From contig CM043960.1 of the NCBI GenBank assembly GCA_014529385.2, forward strand, positions 33,562,396 through 33,626,395: a stretch of DNA of 64,000 bases, read 5' to 3'. The notes under the pieces were generated by a model. That model did no database searches. It saw only the letters and a list, made by a program, of their open reading frames with translations, and was not told where the DNA came from. A program made the translations under genes and the position numbers. Of the stretch, positions 1-10,569 are shown piece after piece. Every line of letters starts with the position of its first letter. Within the stretch, counting starts at the first letter, position 1. This DNA comes from Adiantum capillus-veneris (taxonomy: Eukaryota > Streptophyta > Polypodiopsida > Polypodiales > Pteridaceae).

Positions 1-9
1 CAAAAGGAT

Positions 10-914
10 ATGGATGAGGAAAGCAGGCCTAGGGATGAGCAAACTGATATGGATCAGGCAAGGATGTATGAGGCAAGCCAGTCAACCGAGGGAGAGGAAA
101 AGACCTTGGAGGAAACCTTGAATGAGGCAGAAAGAGCCATGGGGGAGACCCCTGATGAAGATGTGAATGATGACTATGAAGATGTGAATGATGAACTAAA
201 GCAGAGGAGAGCAACAACGACATCAACACTACAGAGACCCAGTATGGACCCTTGCTACCTGTAGATACGGTTGTTCCGGTAATGTCTATTCAAGTATGGC
301 AAAATATGTTCAGCTTCTAACTACTTATATGTACTTGTCAACTTTTACAGAGGTTGATTATCTTGGACGTCAATGGATTGCTGCTGATGCGCGTGCCTCT
401 CGGTGACACAGAACCCTTTGAGGATTTGCAAACGTTTCGGATGGGAACTTGTCGAGTCGTGGTTTGTCCAGGAACCAAGGAATTTATTCAGTTTCTTCTT
501 CCGCGCTTCAGAGTTGCCATATGGTCTTCAATGCAAAGGCAAAACTTGTCGCCACTAGTTACAATAGTTTGCAGTGTATGCGGCGCTCACACGTCAGATT
601 TTGCCTTTTTGTATGATCAAAGAAAATGCGTTACCGTTGAGGGCCACTACCACCCTAAAAAACCACACTTACCTCTTTTGTACAAACCGTTTAGCCAAAT
701 CGGTGTACCCTTTGATGCAACTAATACACTACTGATTGATGATACTCCTGAAAAGGGAGAACTAAATCCGCCGGGAACAACTATCTCGCCACCTTCTTTC
801 GAGGGGCATTCCTTCGATTTTTACCTTGAAGACATTCTAATTCCATACTTACAGAAATTGTATCTCAGTCCATTGTTCACGGATGAGTTTGTACTTTCTA
901 ATGAATTAAGATGA
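10..914 (+). CDS. FCP1/SCP-like HAD phosphatase-domain protein, 3' part
   Basis: The last exon (351-914) encodes a plant-type FCP1-homology domain. It holds LDVNGLL where the family has the DxDx(T/V) nucleophile motif, then VAIWSSM (the W-[ST]-[ST] motif), FLYDQRKC, and NTLLIDDTPEKGELNPP (the DD motif with a following Lys). Such proteins belong to the TFIIF-CTD phosphatase/TIM50 fold group, acting on phosphoproteins in nucleus or organelles. The second Asp of the nucleophile motif is Asn; a DxNGLL variant also occurs in a plant subfamily, so catalysis is uncertain. An acceptor (ttttacag, ending at 350) joins in frame to a donor at 279 (ccg|gtaatg). The upstream coding frame is open from 195 and reads QYGPLLPVDTVVP. 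A second open frame (10-264) is very acidic (Asp/Glu-rich) and is probably an earlier exon or frame-shifted part of the same gene. The gene begins outside the window and converges on gene A. The domain call is fairly sure, the upstream structure is not. Confidence 0.6.
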
Positions 915-944
915 CTCTTCTATCATGTATTTGTCTTGTCTAAC

Positions 945-948
<4 letters not shown>

Positions 949-986
<38 letters not shown>
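949..986. repeat. (GA)n microsatellite
   Basis: About 19 GA units lie just after the FCP1-like stop codon, probably in the 3' UTR or the short gap between two convergent genes. Confidence 0.95.
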
Positions 987-989
<3 letters not shown>

Positions 990-1108
990 ACATGGTAAAG
1001 AAATGTATTTCAAGCACACTTTTTCACAGGGCACAATTGACAAATGAGCTCAATAAACTTCATGTATTGAAAGTCATTTGTATACACTTGGGTTCACAAG
1101 AATATCTG

Positions 1109-2529
1109 TTACATTGACACTACTTCAACCCGACCATCCAACTCTTTGCACAAAATATCTTTTTCCCTTCGCCGCATCACCTTACGGCCAGCTAGGAAAA
1201 AGGAAAAATCTGATAGGTCCCTGTCCATTGACTCTTCAATTATGTCATGCCGCAAATGCTGAAGACTGCATAGCTCCCTTATTGTAACCACCAACAGTAG
1301 GCCATGCTCTTTATCAATCACTTCCACATCCACAACAGGATTATCTTCCAAACCTGCAGAAACCTGGGCCATAGGAATGTACTTACCATTGAGCATTTGT
1401 GATCGCATATGCCAAAACGAGAGTAACAGTGATTGGCTTGCAATCATGTACTTGACAACTAGAGTATCAAGCGCGACCTCGCACCGTAAACCAATCTCTT
1501 CCTTTACATACCATCCTTTGTCAAGAAGTTTGTCACAGGATGACTGCTGAAATGACTTGCACATGAACATAGTTTTCATAACACGGATGTTGTAGCTATG
1601 AAACAACTCTATGAAGAGTGCAACATGACAAAAGTTTGCAATTCTAACCAGTTTGGTGGGAATAGAGCTACGTAGAGACCTCTGTATATCCTTGTAGAGC
1701 TTACTTCGCATTGCCTCCACCATTGTTTCCTCGGGAACTGGCCAGTCCACAGTGTTCCAATCGGTTGGTAGAGGCACTTTCAACAACATGCCATTCTTAT
1801 TCCCTGAGCTGAGTTGGTAGAAGTGGTCATAAAAAAATATTCCCTCATCAGCCAGGCTTTTGCTGCTCCTCCCTTAATACTGTAGAGAACCAATGTGGGC
1901 ATGAACAACATGGAAGAGGCCTATTATGCACTCCACAGGCTCCCATTGCTCATAAGAAGAGGGATAAACATCTGCAATATATATAAGAAGAGTTAAACTA
2001 AGAGTATCAATAAGTAAAAATGACAAATCTAATGTAATTGAGCTGTGAAGAATGGAGACATTGCTCATAAGAAGCGGGAGAAACATTGCAAAATATATAA
2101 GAAAAGTTATAATGAGAGTATCAGTAAGTTCACATGGCAAGAGTACTTACAATTGCAACGTGGTTGATGTATATCTGATACATTTCCACCGTTTGCTATC
2201 ACCTCTGGATGGGTAAACACATGCTGAACAAGAACTTCCTTTACAGATCTTTTGCCGATTTCAACTTTGAAATCCAACACTCTGGCCTTCCATGCTGAGC
2301 GGTAAACGTTGATACCACTAGACCTCTTGGGTCTTCTTGGTTGCATGAGGACCCATGAACCTTTGTTTATCCTTTGTCCAACCCATTGGTTCTCTGCACT
2401 TATTGAAGTTGATATTGTAATTGAGGATATGCTACTACTTGGCCTTCTAGGCAAAGTGCAGCTGTTGGTTGTTGGTGTGAGAGACAGTAAACACGTGGAG
2501 CTTCTTGGGCGAGAAGACGTGGAAGCCAT
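1109..2529 (-). pseudogene. Gene A: unrecognised two-exon gene, one in-frame stop
   Basis: Exon 1 runs 2529-2151 and opens with a Ser/Thr/Pro-rich stretch (MASTSSRP). It ends at a perfect GTAAGT donor (2150). The intron of about 180 bp ends in tatattgcag at 1972, and exon 2 (1971-1109) continues in phase. Exon 2 is open except for one TAA at 1876-1874. Downstream it reads SLADEGIFFYDHFYQL, DWPVPEE, LLDKGWYVKEE and LLLSFWHMRS. I do not recognise the family. It is clearly paralogous to gene B (23312-24299): the two share the W-(E/K)-P start of exon 2, the DW-(P/E)-x-P segment, the L-x-GW-x-x-KE motif and a similar C-terminal block. Since gene B lies inside a TIR-bounded element, gene A is likely from a second copy. 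It is convergent with the FCP1-like gene, 195 bp away. The single stop suggests a recent pseudogene, a sequencing error, or less likely an alternative splice. Confidence 0.6.
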
Positions 2530-2880
2530 AGCTCTTAGAGAAAAGCTTTAGTGGAGGGAGATTCACTTTGAAAGCATTCTAATGGAGGGAAAGTGTTTTA
2601 GAATTCCAATATCTTGTGCGGGCTTAATGGTCACCCTCCAGTACGTTAATGACCATAAGAGAATATCAGAAGTGGGACCACATGCAAGCACCTAAAAGCT
2701 CGGTAAAAGGAAGAAAATTATGATGCTACAATCCTAGATTCGTGAAAGTTTTATGCTATTTTCATATTTTTTGAGTCTTTCCACATACTTTCCTACGTAG
2801 CGTAGCCTTCGTGCTCATTGGACGCGCTCTATTTTTCTCTCTCTTCATATGGCCCTCCAAATGACCTCTGAAATTTCCTA
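2530..2880. other. Intergenic, upstream of gene A
   Basis: No coding signal. The stretch near 2766-2776 read on the minus strand contains GACTCAAAAA, the inner part of the terminal repeat seen at 22884 and 31981, in the orientation expected if gene A lies in a related element. The outer part of that repeat is not recognisable here. Confidence 0.4.
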
Positions 2881-4820
2881 ATGGGTACTACCCAACTCCT
2901 TAGCATCTATGTACATATCTTTTTTCCTAAACCTAAAGTAGATTTGTCTTTAACATTGGCAGCCATGCAATCAAACCATGGTGCCCCTAGAATTACATCC
3001 TCATGCTTCAGAGGAGAGATGAAGAAATCCTCCTTGTCCACATAGCTTTGGAGGAGCCTCGAATTCCCAATGAAGGAAGTGACTGAGGCTTCTTGCCCCT
3101 TGAAAGCACCATCGGCAGGTAGAACATCTCCCATTCATAGGCTTGGATGCCTAGCTTGGTGGCCAACTCTGTGGATATGAAATTGTGAGTAGGAACAGGG
3201 TCAAAGAGAATGAAAGCATCATGTTCTCTTACCTTTCCCCAAGTATGACATAGAGGAGATCCTTGTGATGAGCATCCTCTTCTTGAATTTTGACCAAGGT
3301 AGCTCTAGGGGGCTCATTTCGTGTATTCTTGTGGGGGAAAGCACGATAGGCATGCCCTTGCTCCCCACACTTGAAACAACGGTTATATTTTTGATATTAA
3401 CGCTCTAGCTCTTCACAAGAGAGATTATTTTTGCCTTTATAAACTCCCTTCTCCTTAGCTTTGTTGTTGTTGGCGTTGCCTTTGGGAGACTTCTGGACAT
3501 TGTCCTTCCCCTTAGGCTCGTTACCGTCCTTGTTTTCCATGGGCTTAAGATTTCTCTTAGCCCCTTGTTGGAAGTTGATTCTTGAAGCCACCATGGTATG
3601 GTGTATGACCGCTGATATGGTGTGTGGCCTTTGGGAGTTAACATACTCCGCCATATCCTCAATTAAACTAGCACAAAATTGTTGTTTTTGCTCTCGAAAA
3701 TCCATCTTTTTGAAGACAGTGGCTTTGAGGTGTAAATCCAAAAGGCATGTCTACATATTTGTGAATAGATTTGTAGGGAGAGAGCTTCAAGCTTCGCCAT
3801 TTGGTGAGTACATCGTCTTTGGCATCGGTAGCCAAAAATTGCTTCATGATGGAAGCTCTTAAAGATTTCCATGTTTGTGGAGCTTCACCGTTTGCTCATA
3901 GGCTAGACCACCATTGCCTGATGGACTTTTGAAAATGCATAGGTACATGACGTAGCTTAGAGGACTCTGTGAAGCCCTCATCTCGAAACGACGCATTGAA
4001 TTGTTGCATAAAGGCTAAGACTTTGTCCGTAGCACCAAAGGTGCCATCGTAGGTAAGGAAAGAGATGTCTTTCCTCCCTCTTTGAACTTTTTGAGCTTGG
4101 ACGACCTTTTCCAGGCGGCATAGGATTTCCTATGGCCTCTTATTTTGGGTGGTTTGAGAGATGCATCATATCTTTCTTAAGAATAGAAAGAGTATGAGGA
4201 GGATGGAGAAGAGGGTGACCTCTTTCTCGCCTCTTTCTTCCTTGTTCCTCCTTGTCTGCACCATCACTTTCTTCAGAAGAGGAAGAGGATGAAGAAGATG
4301 GAGAAGAGGGTGACCTCTTTCTCGCCTTTTTCTTCTCTTGTTTTCTCTCTTCCCTCTTTGAATTATGGTGTAGAGAAGTATGCGATGGTTTTCTCCGTTT
4401 AGGGGCTATTGGAGAGCGTTTTGCCCGCCGTCTTCGTGGAGCCATCTCCGTCGAGGTGGCAAGAGACTCACTTCTTTCTCGTTATTTTGGTGGGGGCTCT
4501 ACCGTTGAAACTTGGATTCTTCTTTGGGAGGGAGATGCCTCATCGAGTAGTAATTTTTTGAGCCCTTTGTACAGATCCTCCTTTTCTTCCCTTATCAGAG
4601 AGAGTCCTATTTTGGCTTTCTCTTCTTGGTGGGGAGTTTGGAGAATACCATGGGTATGCAATTGTTGTAGCACTTCACCTTGGAGGGATGGGTTGCCCAG
4701 GGCTTGTTGAAGCCTAGAAACAAGATATTTTACAAGCATAGGGGCATCATTAGTTGCTCATTCATTAGCAAAATCAAAGCTATCAACATTCATTTCAATC
4801 TCTTTTCCCTTGTCAGCCAT
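2881..4820 (-). pseudogene. Ty3/gypsy gag-protease remnant
   Basis: From a start at 4820 (MADKGKEIEM) one reading phase continues to about 4140 through in-frame TGA (4760-4758) and TAA (4484-4482) codons, covering a Ser/Lys/Arg-rich N-terminal part. Further on, in shifting frames, come gag core motifs: FMQQFNASF, MHFQKSIRQWWSSL, a tryptophan-containing TWKSLRASIMKQF segment, and a zinc knuckle CFKCGEQGHAYRAF near 3390-3340 in which the last Cys is Phe. The protease region follows (HNFISTELATKLG, then DVILGAPWFDC near 2960). Gag would form the particle and the aspartic protease would cut the polyprotein. No reverse transcriptase or integrase follows, so the 3' half is lost. Stops and frameshifts make it non-functional. 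Confidence 0.75.
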
Positions 4821-5218
4821 ACTAGCAAATTTTAGGTGTAAATTTTTACTTGTACTTTGGCACTTCAAGCCCTATTTGCTACTCCTCTTTACGTATAAAG
4901 ATTAGCACTGAAGCATCTATACCCACGGCTCGAATATTATTAATTGCAAGGAATAGAAGAGAGGTTTCAACAGAGCCAAGACATCACCAATTCCTATCAA
5001 GCTTCTAATAGCTCAATAATGGTTAAGCCATAGGCAAGCCCCATAGGACTCTATTATTAAGACTGTAGCTCTCGACGGTATCCCCGTTAGTTGCATAAAG
5101 CAGACGTGCTTCAAGGATGAAAAATCCCTATTCTACTTACTCTTTTGCAATTAATAACACCAACCATTTGTAGCAAGATTGAGGACCTCTCTTCTTGAGC
5201 AAGAAAAGAGAAACCAAT

Positions 5219-5231
5219 AGCTCTGATACCA
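5219..5231 (-). other. Primer-binding site (initiator tRNA-Met) of the gypsy remnant
   Basis: The minus strand reads TGGTATCAGAGCT, the standard PBS complementary to the 3' end of initiator tRNA-Met. It lies one base from an LTR-like TG...ACA edge at 5233, upstream of the gag at 4820, as expected for an LTR element on this strand. Confidence 0.75.
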
Positions 5232-5232
5232 A

Positions 5233-6260
5233 TGTAACATTTAATGCACTAGTAACTTGTGTGTAGCGGAAATTGATAAAGTAGTGAGCATTTTGTTAAG
5301 AGTAAGTTCCTAATGAGCATAGAGAGAGTACTTAATTAAAGAAAGCAACATAGAAATTTACACCTAGCTAATTTGGTATTGACAATACTTGAAAAGAGAA
5401 AGAAATAGAACAATTGACAACAATTGGGGATCGGATTTACATGGAGCTGGTCCCCCCTCGATATAAAGGCTTTGTATTATAGCTTCTCCCATCAAAGGAG
5501 ACTTTTGTACAATACAATTCTTGTGTTCTTTGACAAAACTCTTTGGTGCAATGAAGATGGGAGCTTCGTGCACCAAATTATGCTTCAAAAATACACCTAG
5601 TGTCCCTAGCCTCAGTCCCAAGACCTCACACACCTTCAAAAATGGCGAGAGCTAGCAGGGAATGAGGGTTGATTGAGAGGAAGAATATGTATCTTACGAG
5701 AAAGAAGTATTCTCCTCACATAATCACTCTAATAGCATAGCTTATCTTAGTAATTAGCATGGTAGAGGAGATGAGCATGCCATTGAAGCTTAGCTCTTGG
5801 CTGGATTTGCATTCCATAACCAAGAGTTGTTGGTGTAGGCCTCTACTTCTCAATGCTTGGATAAGGAGATGGAGTTCTTCTTGCGCACATGAGTTGTGTG
5901 TGTGTGTAGCAATGTGTTAGACAAAATGCAGCCCTCTCTCTCTTCTTGGTTGACCCCTCTTTGCTAATTACTCATGCTGGCCTCCCATTGGCTCTTGTAA
6001 AGCTTAGCCAATCACAAATTAGAAGCATAATTGATAGCCTTGTGACATGTGTCCCCCTTTCCCCTTTTGTGAGAGCTTTAGGTAGATAAAATAATTTATT
6101 AAACTCTCATTGGACCTTTTTATCTTTTGGCCAAAATCAAGCAGGCAAGCCATTGGGCTGCTTGATGCTCAATGGACCCCTTAGTAGACTGTCCAATAGT
6201 TTTCTAGGGAGCGTAATTTCTATTGGTTCTTTTATCAAGCATTTTAAAATTAAAAAGACT
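5233..6260 (-). mobile_element. Probable 5' LTR of the gypsy remnant (outer edge unknown)
   Basis: The inner edge is well placed: a TGTAACA terminus abuts the PBS. There is no second LTR copy at the other end of the remnant, so the outer border cannot be fixed and the end given here is only a guess. No convincing gene lies in this stretch; the short ORFs look fortuitous. Confidence 0.35.
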
Positions 6261-6387
6261 AATTTTACTCTAGCCTAATTCTCATTGGTCCACCTCTATG
6301 GCCATCCAATAGGATTTGAGGGGAAATTGGGGGCGACTGGCCTCGGATTCTACCATGTGTCCAATATTCCCTTTGGGGGAAGCTTTG

Positions 6388-6390
<3 letters not shown>

Positions 6391-6425
<35 letters not shown>
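6391..6425. repeat. (GT)n microsatellite
   Basis: About 17 uninterrupted TG units. Confidence 0.95.
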
Positions 6426-6427
<2 letters not shown>

Positions 6428-6429
6428 CT

Positions 6430-8000
6430 CTCTCCTCCCTTAGTCTTAAGGCTCGCCCGCTCCTTGATAGGGATGTGGGAAGACTTTTGAGTCTTCCCTC
6501 CACCATCCAATTTTCCCAGCTTTGACCATTTGGACTTTTCAATTAAAGTTTTGGAACCTTAGCCTATGGAAGCCTTAATGGAGTTGAACCTTAGGTCTTT
6601 TAAGCTCTAGTGATGCACATTACTCTTTTGTAGACTGTCCCTCTTTGGATCCCTATTTTCTCTCCTTAATTGGATCCTTGTAGAGATAGGTTTGGCATCC
6701 TTACCAATATTTTGACTTTTACTCCCCTGGTACTTTCCCATATTAAATGATCAGTTTAACATGAGAATCATTTGGGAGAATTAGATACTAGTTTTTATGA
6801 CAATTTCACATTATGGAACTTTTTATTTTGAAATTTTGAGCACACAATGATCACAATCCCAAGTTGAAGCTTAAGGCTTTTCGTTAACATCTTTTATTGG
6901 TTTATGTAATTTTTCTAGCATGAGCCTAATGTAGCTAGTTAACGATGGAGACATTAGACATGAAGAGCTTTATTAAATTTGGTGTATTGGAAAAATAAGA
7001 GATATTTGGGAAGAGGGTAACATATAAAGGGAAGAGGGTAACATATAAAGGATTCAGAGCTTCCTTCTAATATACCATGACTCCCTAAAAGATTGTACAT
7101 ATGAGTTTAGACTCCTATTTTCACATATTGTTCAGACAATCGCATCAATGTAGATTTACTTGATCATATTTTGTTTTAAAAAGTAGATGTGGGGACATAA
7201 AATGTGCAATTTGTGAAATATTGGGACTACAAAAGGGAGATATTTATTGTCTTGTGGTCTATGAAAAAAATGAGGTTTCAAAAAGAGATTTTTAAAATAT
7301 TTTGCTAATGCATTATGTACATTGTTATACACAAGGGCGGTGTCAAGAGGACCTCCAAGGCGAGAACTTTGTTGTGCGATGGCATCTTGAAGCACTTTTC
7401 AAGTCATGCTCATCACTCACATTGGTAGGTAGTTTATAAGTACTTTGTTATCTCCATGGTATATAGACCATGATATTTATTCTTTTGATGGTTGTTGTTG
7501 GCACATAGACTGTGATAGACTTGTGTTGTTGGCATATAGATTGTGATAGACTTATGTGGCTTTGGTTTGTTGTCGTGACAATGGACTATTGCTTAGGGTG
7601 TGGTTCTAGATACATTTCATGAAAACCATGAAAGCAGCAAACTATTTTTTTGCCCTTAAAAGTTGATTGTAAATCTTCTCATGACACTGTCATGGAAGGA
7701 TTTTGGTCATGGCACAATTTGAGTCTTTTCCCTCATCTTGGTGGATTCTTAAAGTGGTTTACAATGGCTTGAGGACTTTGATCCTGGCACACTTTGGGTC
7801 TTTTATTGCATTAGTGGTCTCTTATCATCATCTAGTTGGATGCTTAAAAGTCGTTTATGATGGCACTACTATGGCAGAACTTTTGGTCATGGTATGCCCC
7901 GGGTTTGTTATTGCATGTTGTAAGAATATTCAATCCAATGTATACACAAGAAGTTTTAGACAAATTCTCACAATATTTCCCACATTGTGACTTACCTCAA
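6430..8000. other. Noncoding stretch with small tandem duplications
   Basis: No gene is supported. A 23-bp unit (gggaagagggtaacatataaa) is repeated near 7010-7053. A unit of about 33 bp containing tgtgatagactt is repeated near 7500-7560. A decayed repeat around tttggtcatggcac recurs at 7700-7900. The DNA is AT-rich and low in complexity. Confidence 0.5.
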
Positions 8001-8006
8001 CATCAT

Positions 8007-8191
8007 GAGCTTCTGCTCAAGAGGCGCCGCATACCTAGCTAGGTACGATTGGGGGCAAGCGACCAACGAGCTTCTGCTCAAAAGGCGCCGCATACCTAGC
8101 TAGGTACGATTGGGGGCAAGGGACCCGTACGGGTCCCTTGCCCCCAATCGTACCTAGCTAGGTATGCGGCGCCTCTTGAGCAAAAGCTCAT
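8007..8191. repeat. Palindromic repeat, family member 1
   Basis: A unit starting GAGCTTCTGCTCAA and containing GCATACCTAGCTAGGTACG occurs twice head to tail (8007, 8068) and then inverted (8130-8191). The 8068-8191 part forms an almost perfect palindrome with arms of about 62 bp meeting at ACCCGTACGGGT. The core TACCTAGCTAGGTA is itself palindromic. A relative lies at 63854-64000, and the right flank here (8192-8255) matches, in reverse complement, the left flank there. Inference: a foldback-type or MITE-like element, or the end of a larger transposon. Confidence 0.75.
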
Positions 8192-8255
8192 GCATTGTAT
8201 GAAAAACATTGAGAAAGACTCCGTTTTCCTACATGAGAAAATTTCTTAATCTTCT

Positions 8256-9125
8256 TGTGATGATATTGTGATATATATATCATATATCATAGATATATAT
8301 ATCATATATCATAATATGATATATCCAATAGGAACAAGGGTAACTAAGCGAAGTAGGATTTATACCAAAATAGAGGGTATCTAGCAGGAATTATGATTAA
8401 AGCACTCAATATTTTACCTTGGAAGTTATCCAGTCCAAAGAAAATTATAATTAGCAGAATATATTAATCTTGATGGAAAAACAATGTTGGGTAATTAGTG
8501 AAAAAAACAATGATGCCAATATTCCTCTGCAGATGTATTGAACAATAAGAACAGTAGCAATTTCCATTTTGAAGCCATTATAAATATTCGCAATTGCTCA
8601 AGCCTCTCTCTCTCTCTCTCTCATCTGTGCCCACGCAAGCTCGTGATGCATGACTGATAGTTGCGTTTTTCCCGTTACTGCAAACTTCTATACCTAATAA
8701 TGATCCCAATTAGCTGCATCACACATGACATCATCTTTTTCACAACCACAGAAGCACGCATGACATCATCTTTTTCACAAAAACAGAAGCCAACTTACAT
8801 TTTATATTCTGCTACAATGAAAATAAAGCTGGGGTTATATTTTGATTTGTAGATGAGAGTGGGAGATGACAGCTTGGCTTGTAGTTACTACGCCTCTTGC
8901 TGGGCGGTACTTCTTGGGACTACAAAACTGGGGATTTGTATCAATACTACTATCCTGCTTTCACACACTTCATGCAGGATCAAAACTTGTGCTTGCTGAA
9001 AAGCAACCCAAAAAGGTAAAAACCCAAAAAAAAAAAAGTCATCATCATACTTCTGAAAAAGATAACGAAAGGTGGCTGGGACAGCAACTGCGGTCCTACT
9101 GCTGATGCCTCCCTCTTCCATTGGC
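8256..9125. other. Noncoding stretch
   Basis: Contains an AT-rich palindromic patch of atatatcatatatca units (8268-8326), a short CT run (8603-8622) and a direct repeat of catgacatcatctttttcacaa at about 8724 and 8759. No gene is supported. Confidence 0.5.
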
Positions 9126-9266
9126 TAGCACGATTTAAAGAAGCAGCCTCGTTTTCCATAAGGCGGGCTGCCCAAGAAAGTTGGGGAAGCAATTGGACAA
9201 TGATGATTGGAGAATGTGGTGATGGCCAGTGGACTCAGTCCACGCGGACGATGGTTGTTGTTGCCT

Positions 9267-9662
9267 TCAGAGCCAGAGGGCGCCCGCTTCCTTGAGGAGG
9301 GGCACGAGCTGCCCACTGATATGGGCGGCCATGACGTGGTCGAGGCCACCCACCAGCTTGCCACCGATGAAGACTGCAGGGACGGGCTGTGACAGGTCTC
9401 CGACGAAGCGACCCAGCGCCGTTTGGATGTGGGCTCCGCCTCCAACGTCCACCTCGTCCAGCTCATACACAGTCAGGTTTACGCCCAGCCCGCACAGCAG
9501 CCGCTTCACCACGTGGCACATGCAGCAGCTGCTGATGGAGAAGAGCACCACCGCATTCTCGCTTGCGAGCCGTTCGATCCGCTCAATGGCTGCCTCTTCC
9601 GCCTCTGCCTCCGTGGCCTGCTGCCCGATGCCCCCGCCCCTCCTTGAGCTCAAGTAGCACTG

Positions 9663-9665
<3 letters not shown>
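9267..9665 (-). CDS. CC-type (ROXY) glutaredoxin
   Basis: Intronless 132-residue ORF, a normal length for land-plant CC-type glutaredoxins. The active site is CCMC at residues 47-50. The glutathione-binding region VPAVFIGGKLVGG (95-107) carries the cis-proline and the GG pair. The protein ends in ALWL, the C-terminal motif known in ROXY proteins to be needed for contact with TGA bZIP factors. In flowering plants these proteins act in nucleus and cytosol, repressing or redox-tuning TGA-dependent transcription in flower development, nitrogen and defence responses. The start at 9665 gives a usual N-terminus of about 40 residues before the LFSISSCCMC strand-turn. The leader carries a long GA tract and there is a TATA box about 145 bp upstream. 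No damage is visible and the GC content is higher than its surroundings. This is the best-supported host gene in the window. Confidence 0.95.

Positions 9666-9668
<3 letters not shown>

Positions 9669-9723
<55 letters not shown>
9669..9723. repeat. (CT)n/(GA)n tract in glutaredoxin leader
   Basis: An uninterrupted CT run just before the start codon. On the coding strand it is GA, a type of tract common in plant 5' UTRs and core promoters, where GAGA-binding factors act. Confidence 0.9.
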
Positions 9724-9725
<2 letters not shown>

Positions 9726-9803
9726 CCCTTGCTATGTATCCTGCAAACGCTCTTCTTCTTTCTTGATCACCTTGGCATCCAATATATTCTCAGCTTGCTC
9801 TAC

Positions 9804-9818
9804 TCTTATATAATAGCT
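9804..9818 (-). promoter_or_regulatory. TATA box of the glutaredoxin gene
   Basis: The minus strand reads CTATTATATAAGAG, a good plant TATA box. It lies about 145 bp before the glutaredoxin ATG, which puts the transcript start near 9775 and gives a leader of about 110 nt that includes the GA tract. Confidence 0.65.
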
Positions 9819-9829
9819 GCACCCCCGCT

Positions 9830-10407
9830 CGCAGCCCTTTGCTGCTAGAGACGTCACCCGAAGACAGGGAGGTTTTCAACGCACAACGCCAAGGAAGTCA
9901 GCCCTGCCGCTACTCGCCTGCTGTGTATTGTGATACTTCGCACCCTCGTCTGTTTGCAAGAAAGATGAAGGCGAAGGGAGTCAAAAAACTATGCAGTAGA
10001 ATGTGTGTAAGCGTGTGTGCCTGTGTTGACGAGGAAGAAGAGAGCGTGGCTGCGTTAGGACTACGTATGTGATCAAGGGAAGAGAGCTTAGGGGGAGAGG
10101 TGATGTGTATGAGTGTGAGAGTGCGGTAAGGAGAAGACGTGGGTAAGTTGATAGGTCGCACAAGCAAACGAAGCGGCTGCAGAGCAAGATTCTTCAACAA
10201 AAATGTAACCTAGTATGAGGGTATGTGTGTATAGAAAACGTGTGAGAACGAAAGGGGGAATGAGAAACGCTAGCTCAACAACGATATTGGATCGGGGAGT
10301 GGGGTGGCGAGGACTAGTAGCGAAGGGGGTGGTTATATAGCAGCGACAAGCTGTACGAACGCACGGCAGGCCTTCGACCTCCCCATTTTCGAAAGCGAGA
10401 GTAGAAG

Positions 10408-10443
<36 letters not shown>

Positions 10444-10530
10444 TTAGTAGGAACGGCCCGCAGCAGCTGAAGGCTGGAATTTCTAAAGCACGCGTAAGGC
10501 TGCGCACAGCTCGAGGCGTCTCCCAGCTCT

Positions 10531-10569
<39 letters not shown>

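Noticed and set aside
8030-8190. Rho-independent terminator or tRNA-like structure
   Set aside because: The palindrome is far too long, is repeated elsewhere and lies in plant nuclear DNA; no cloverleaf is possible.
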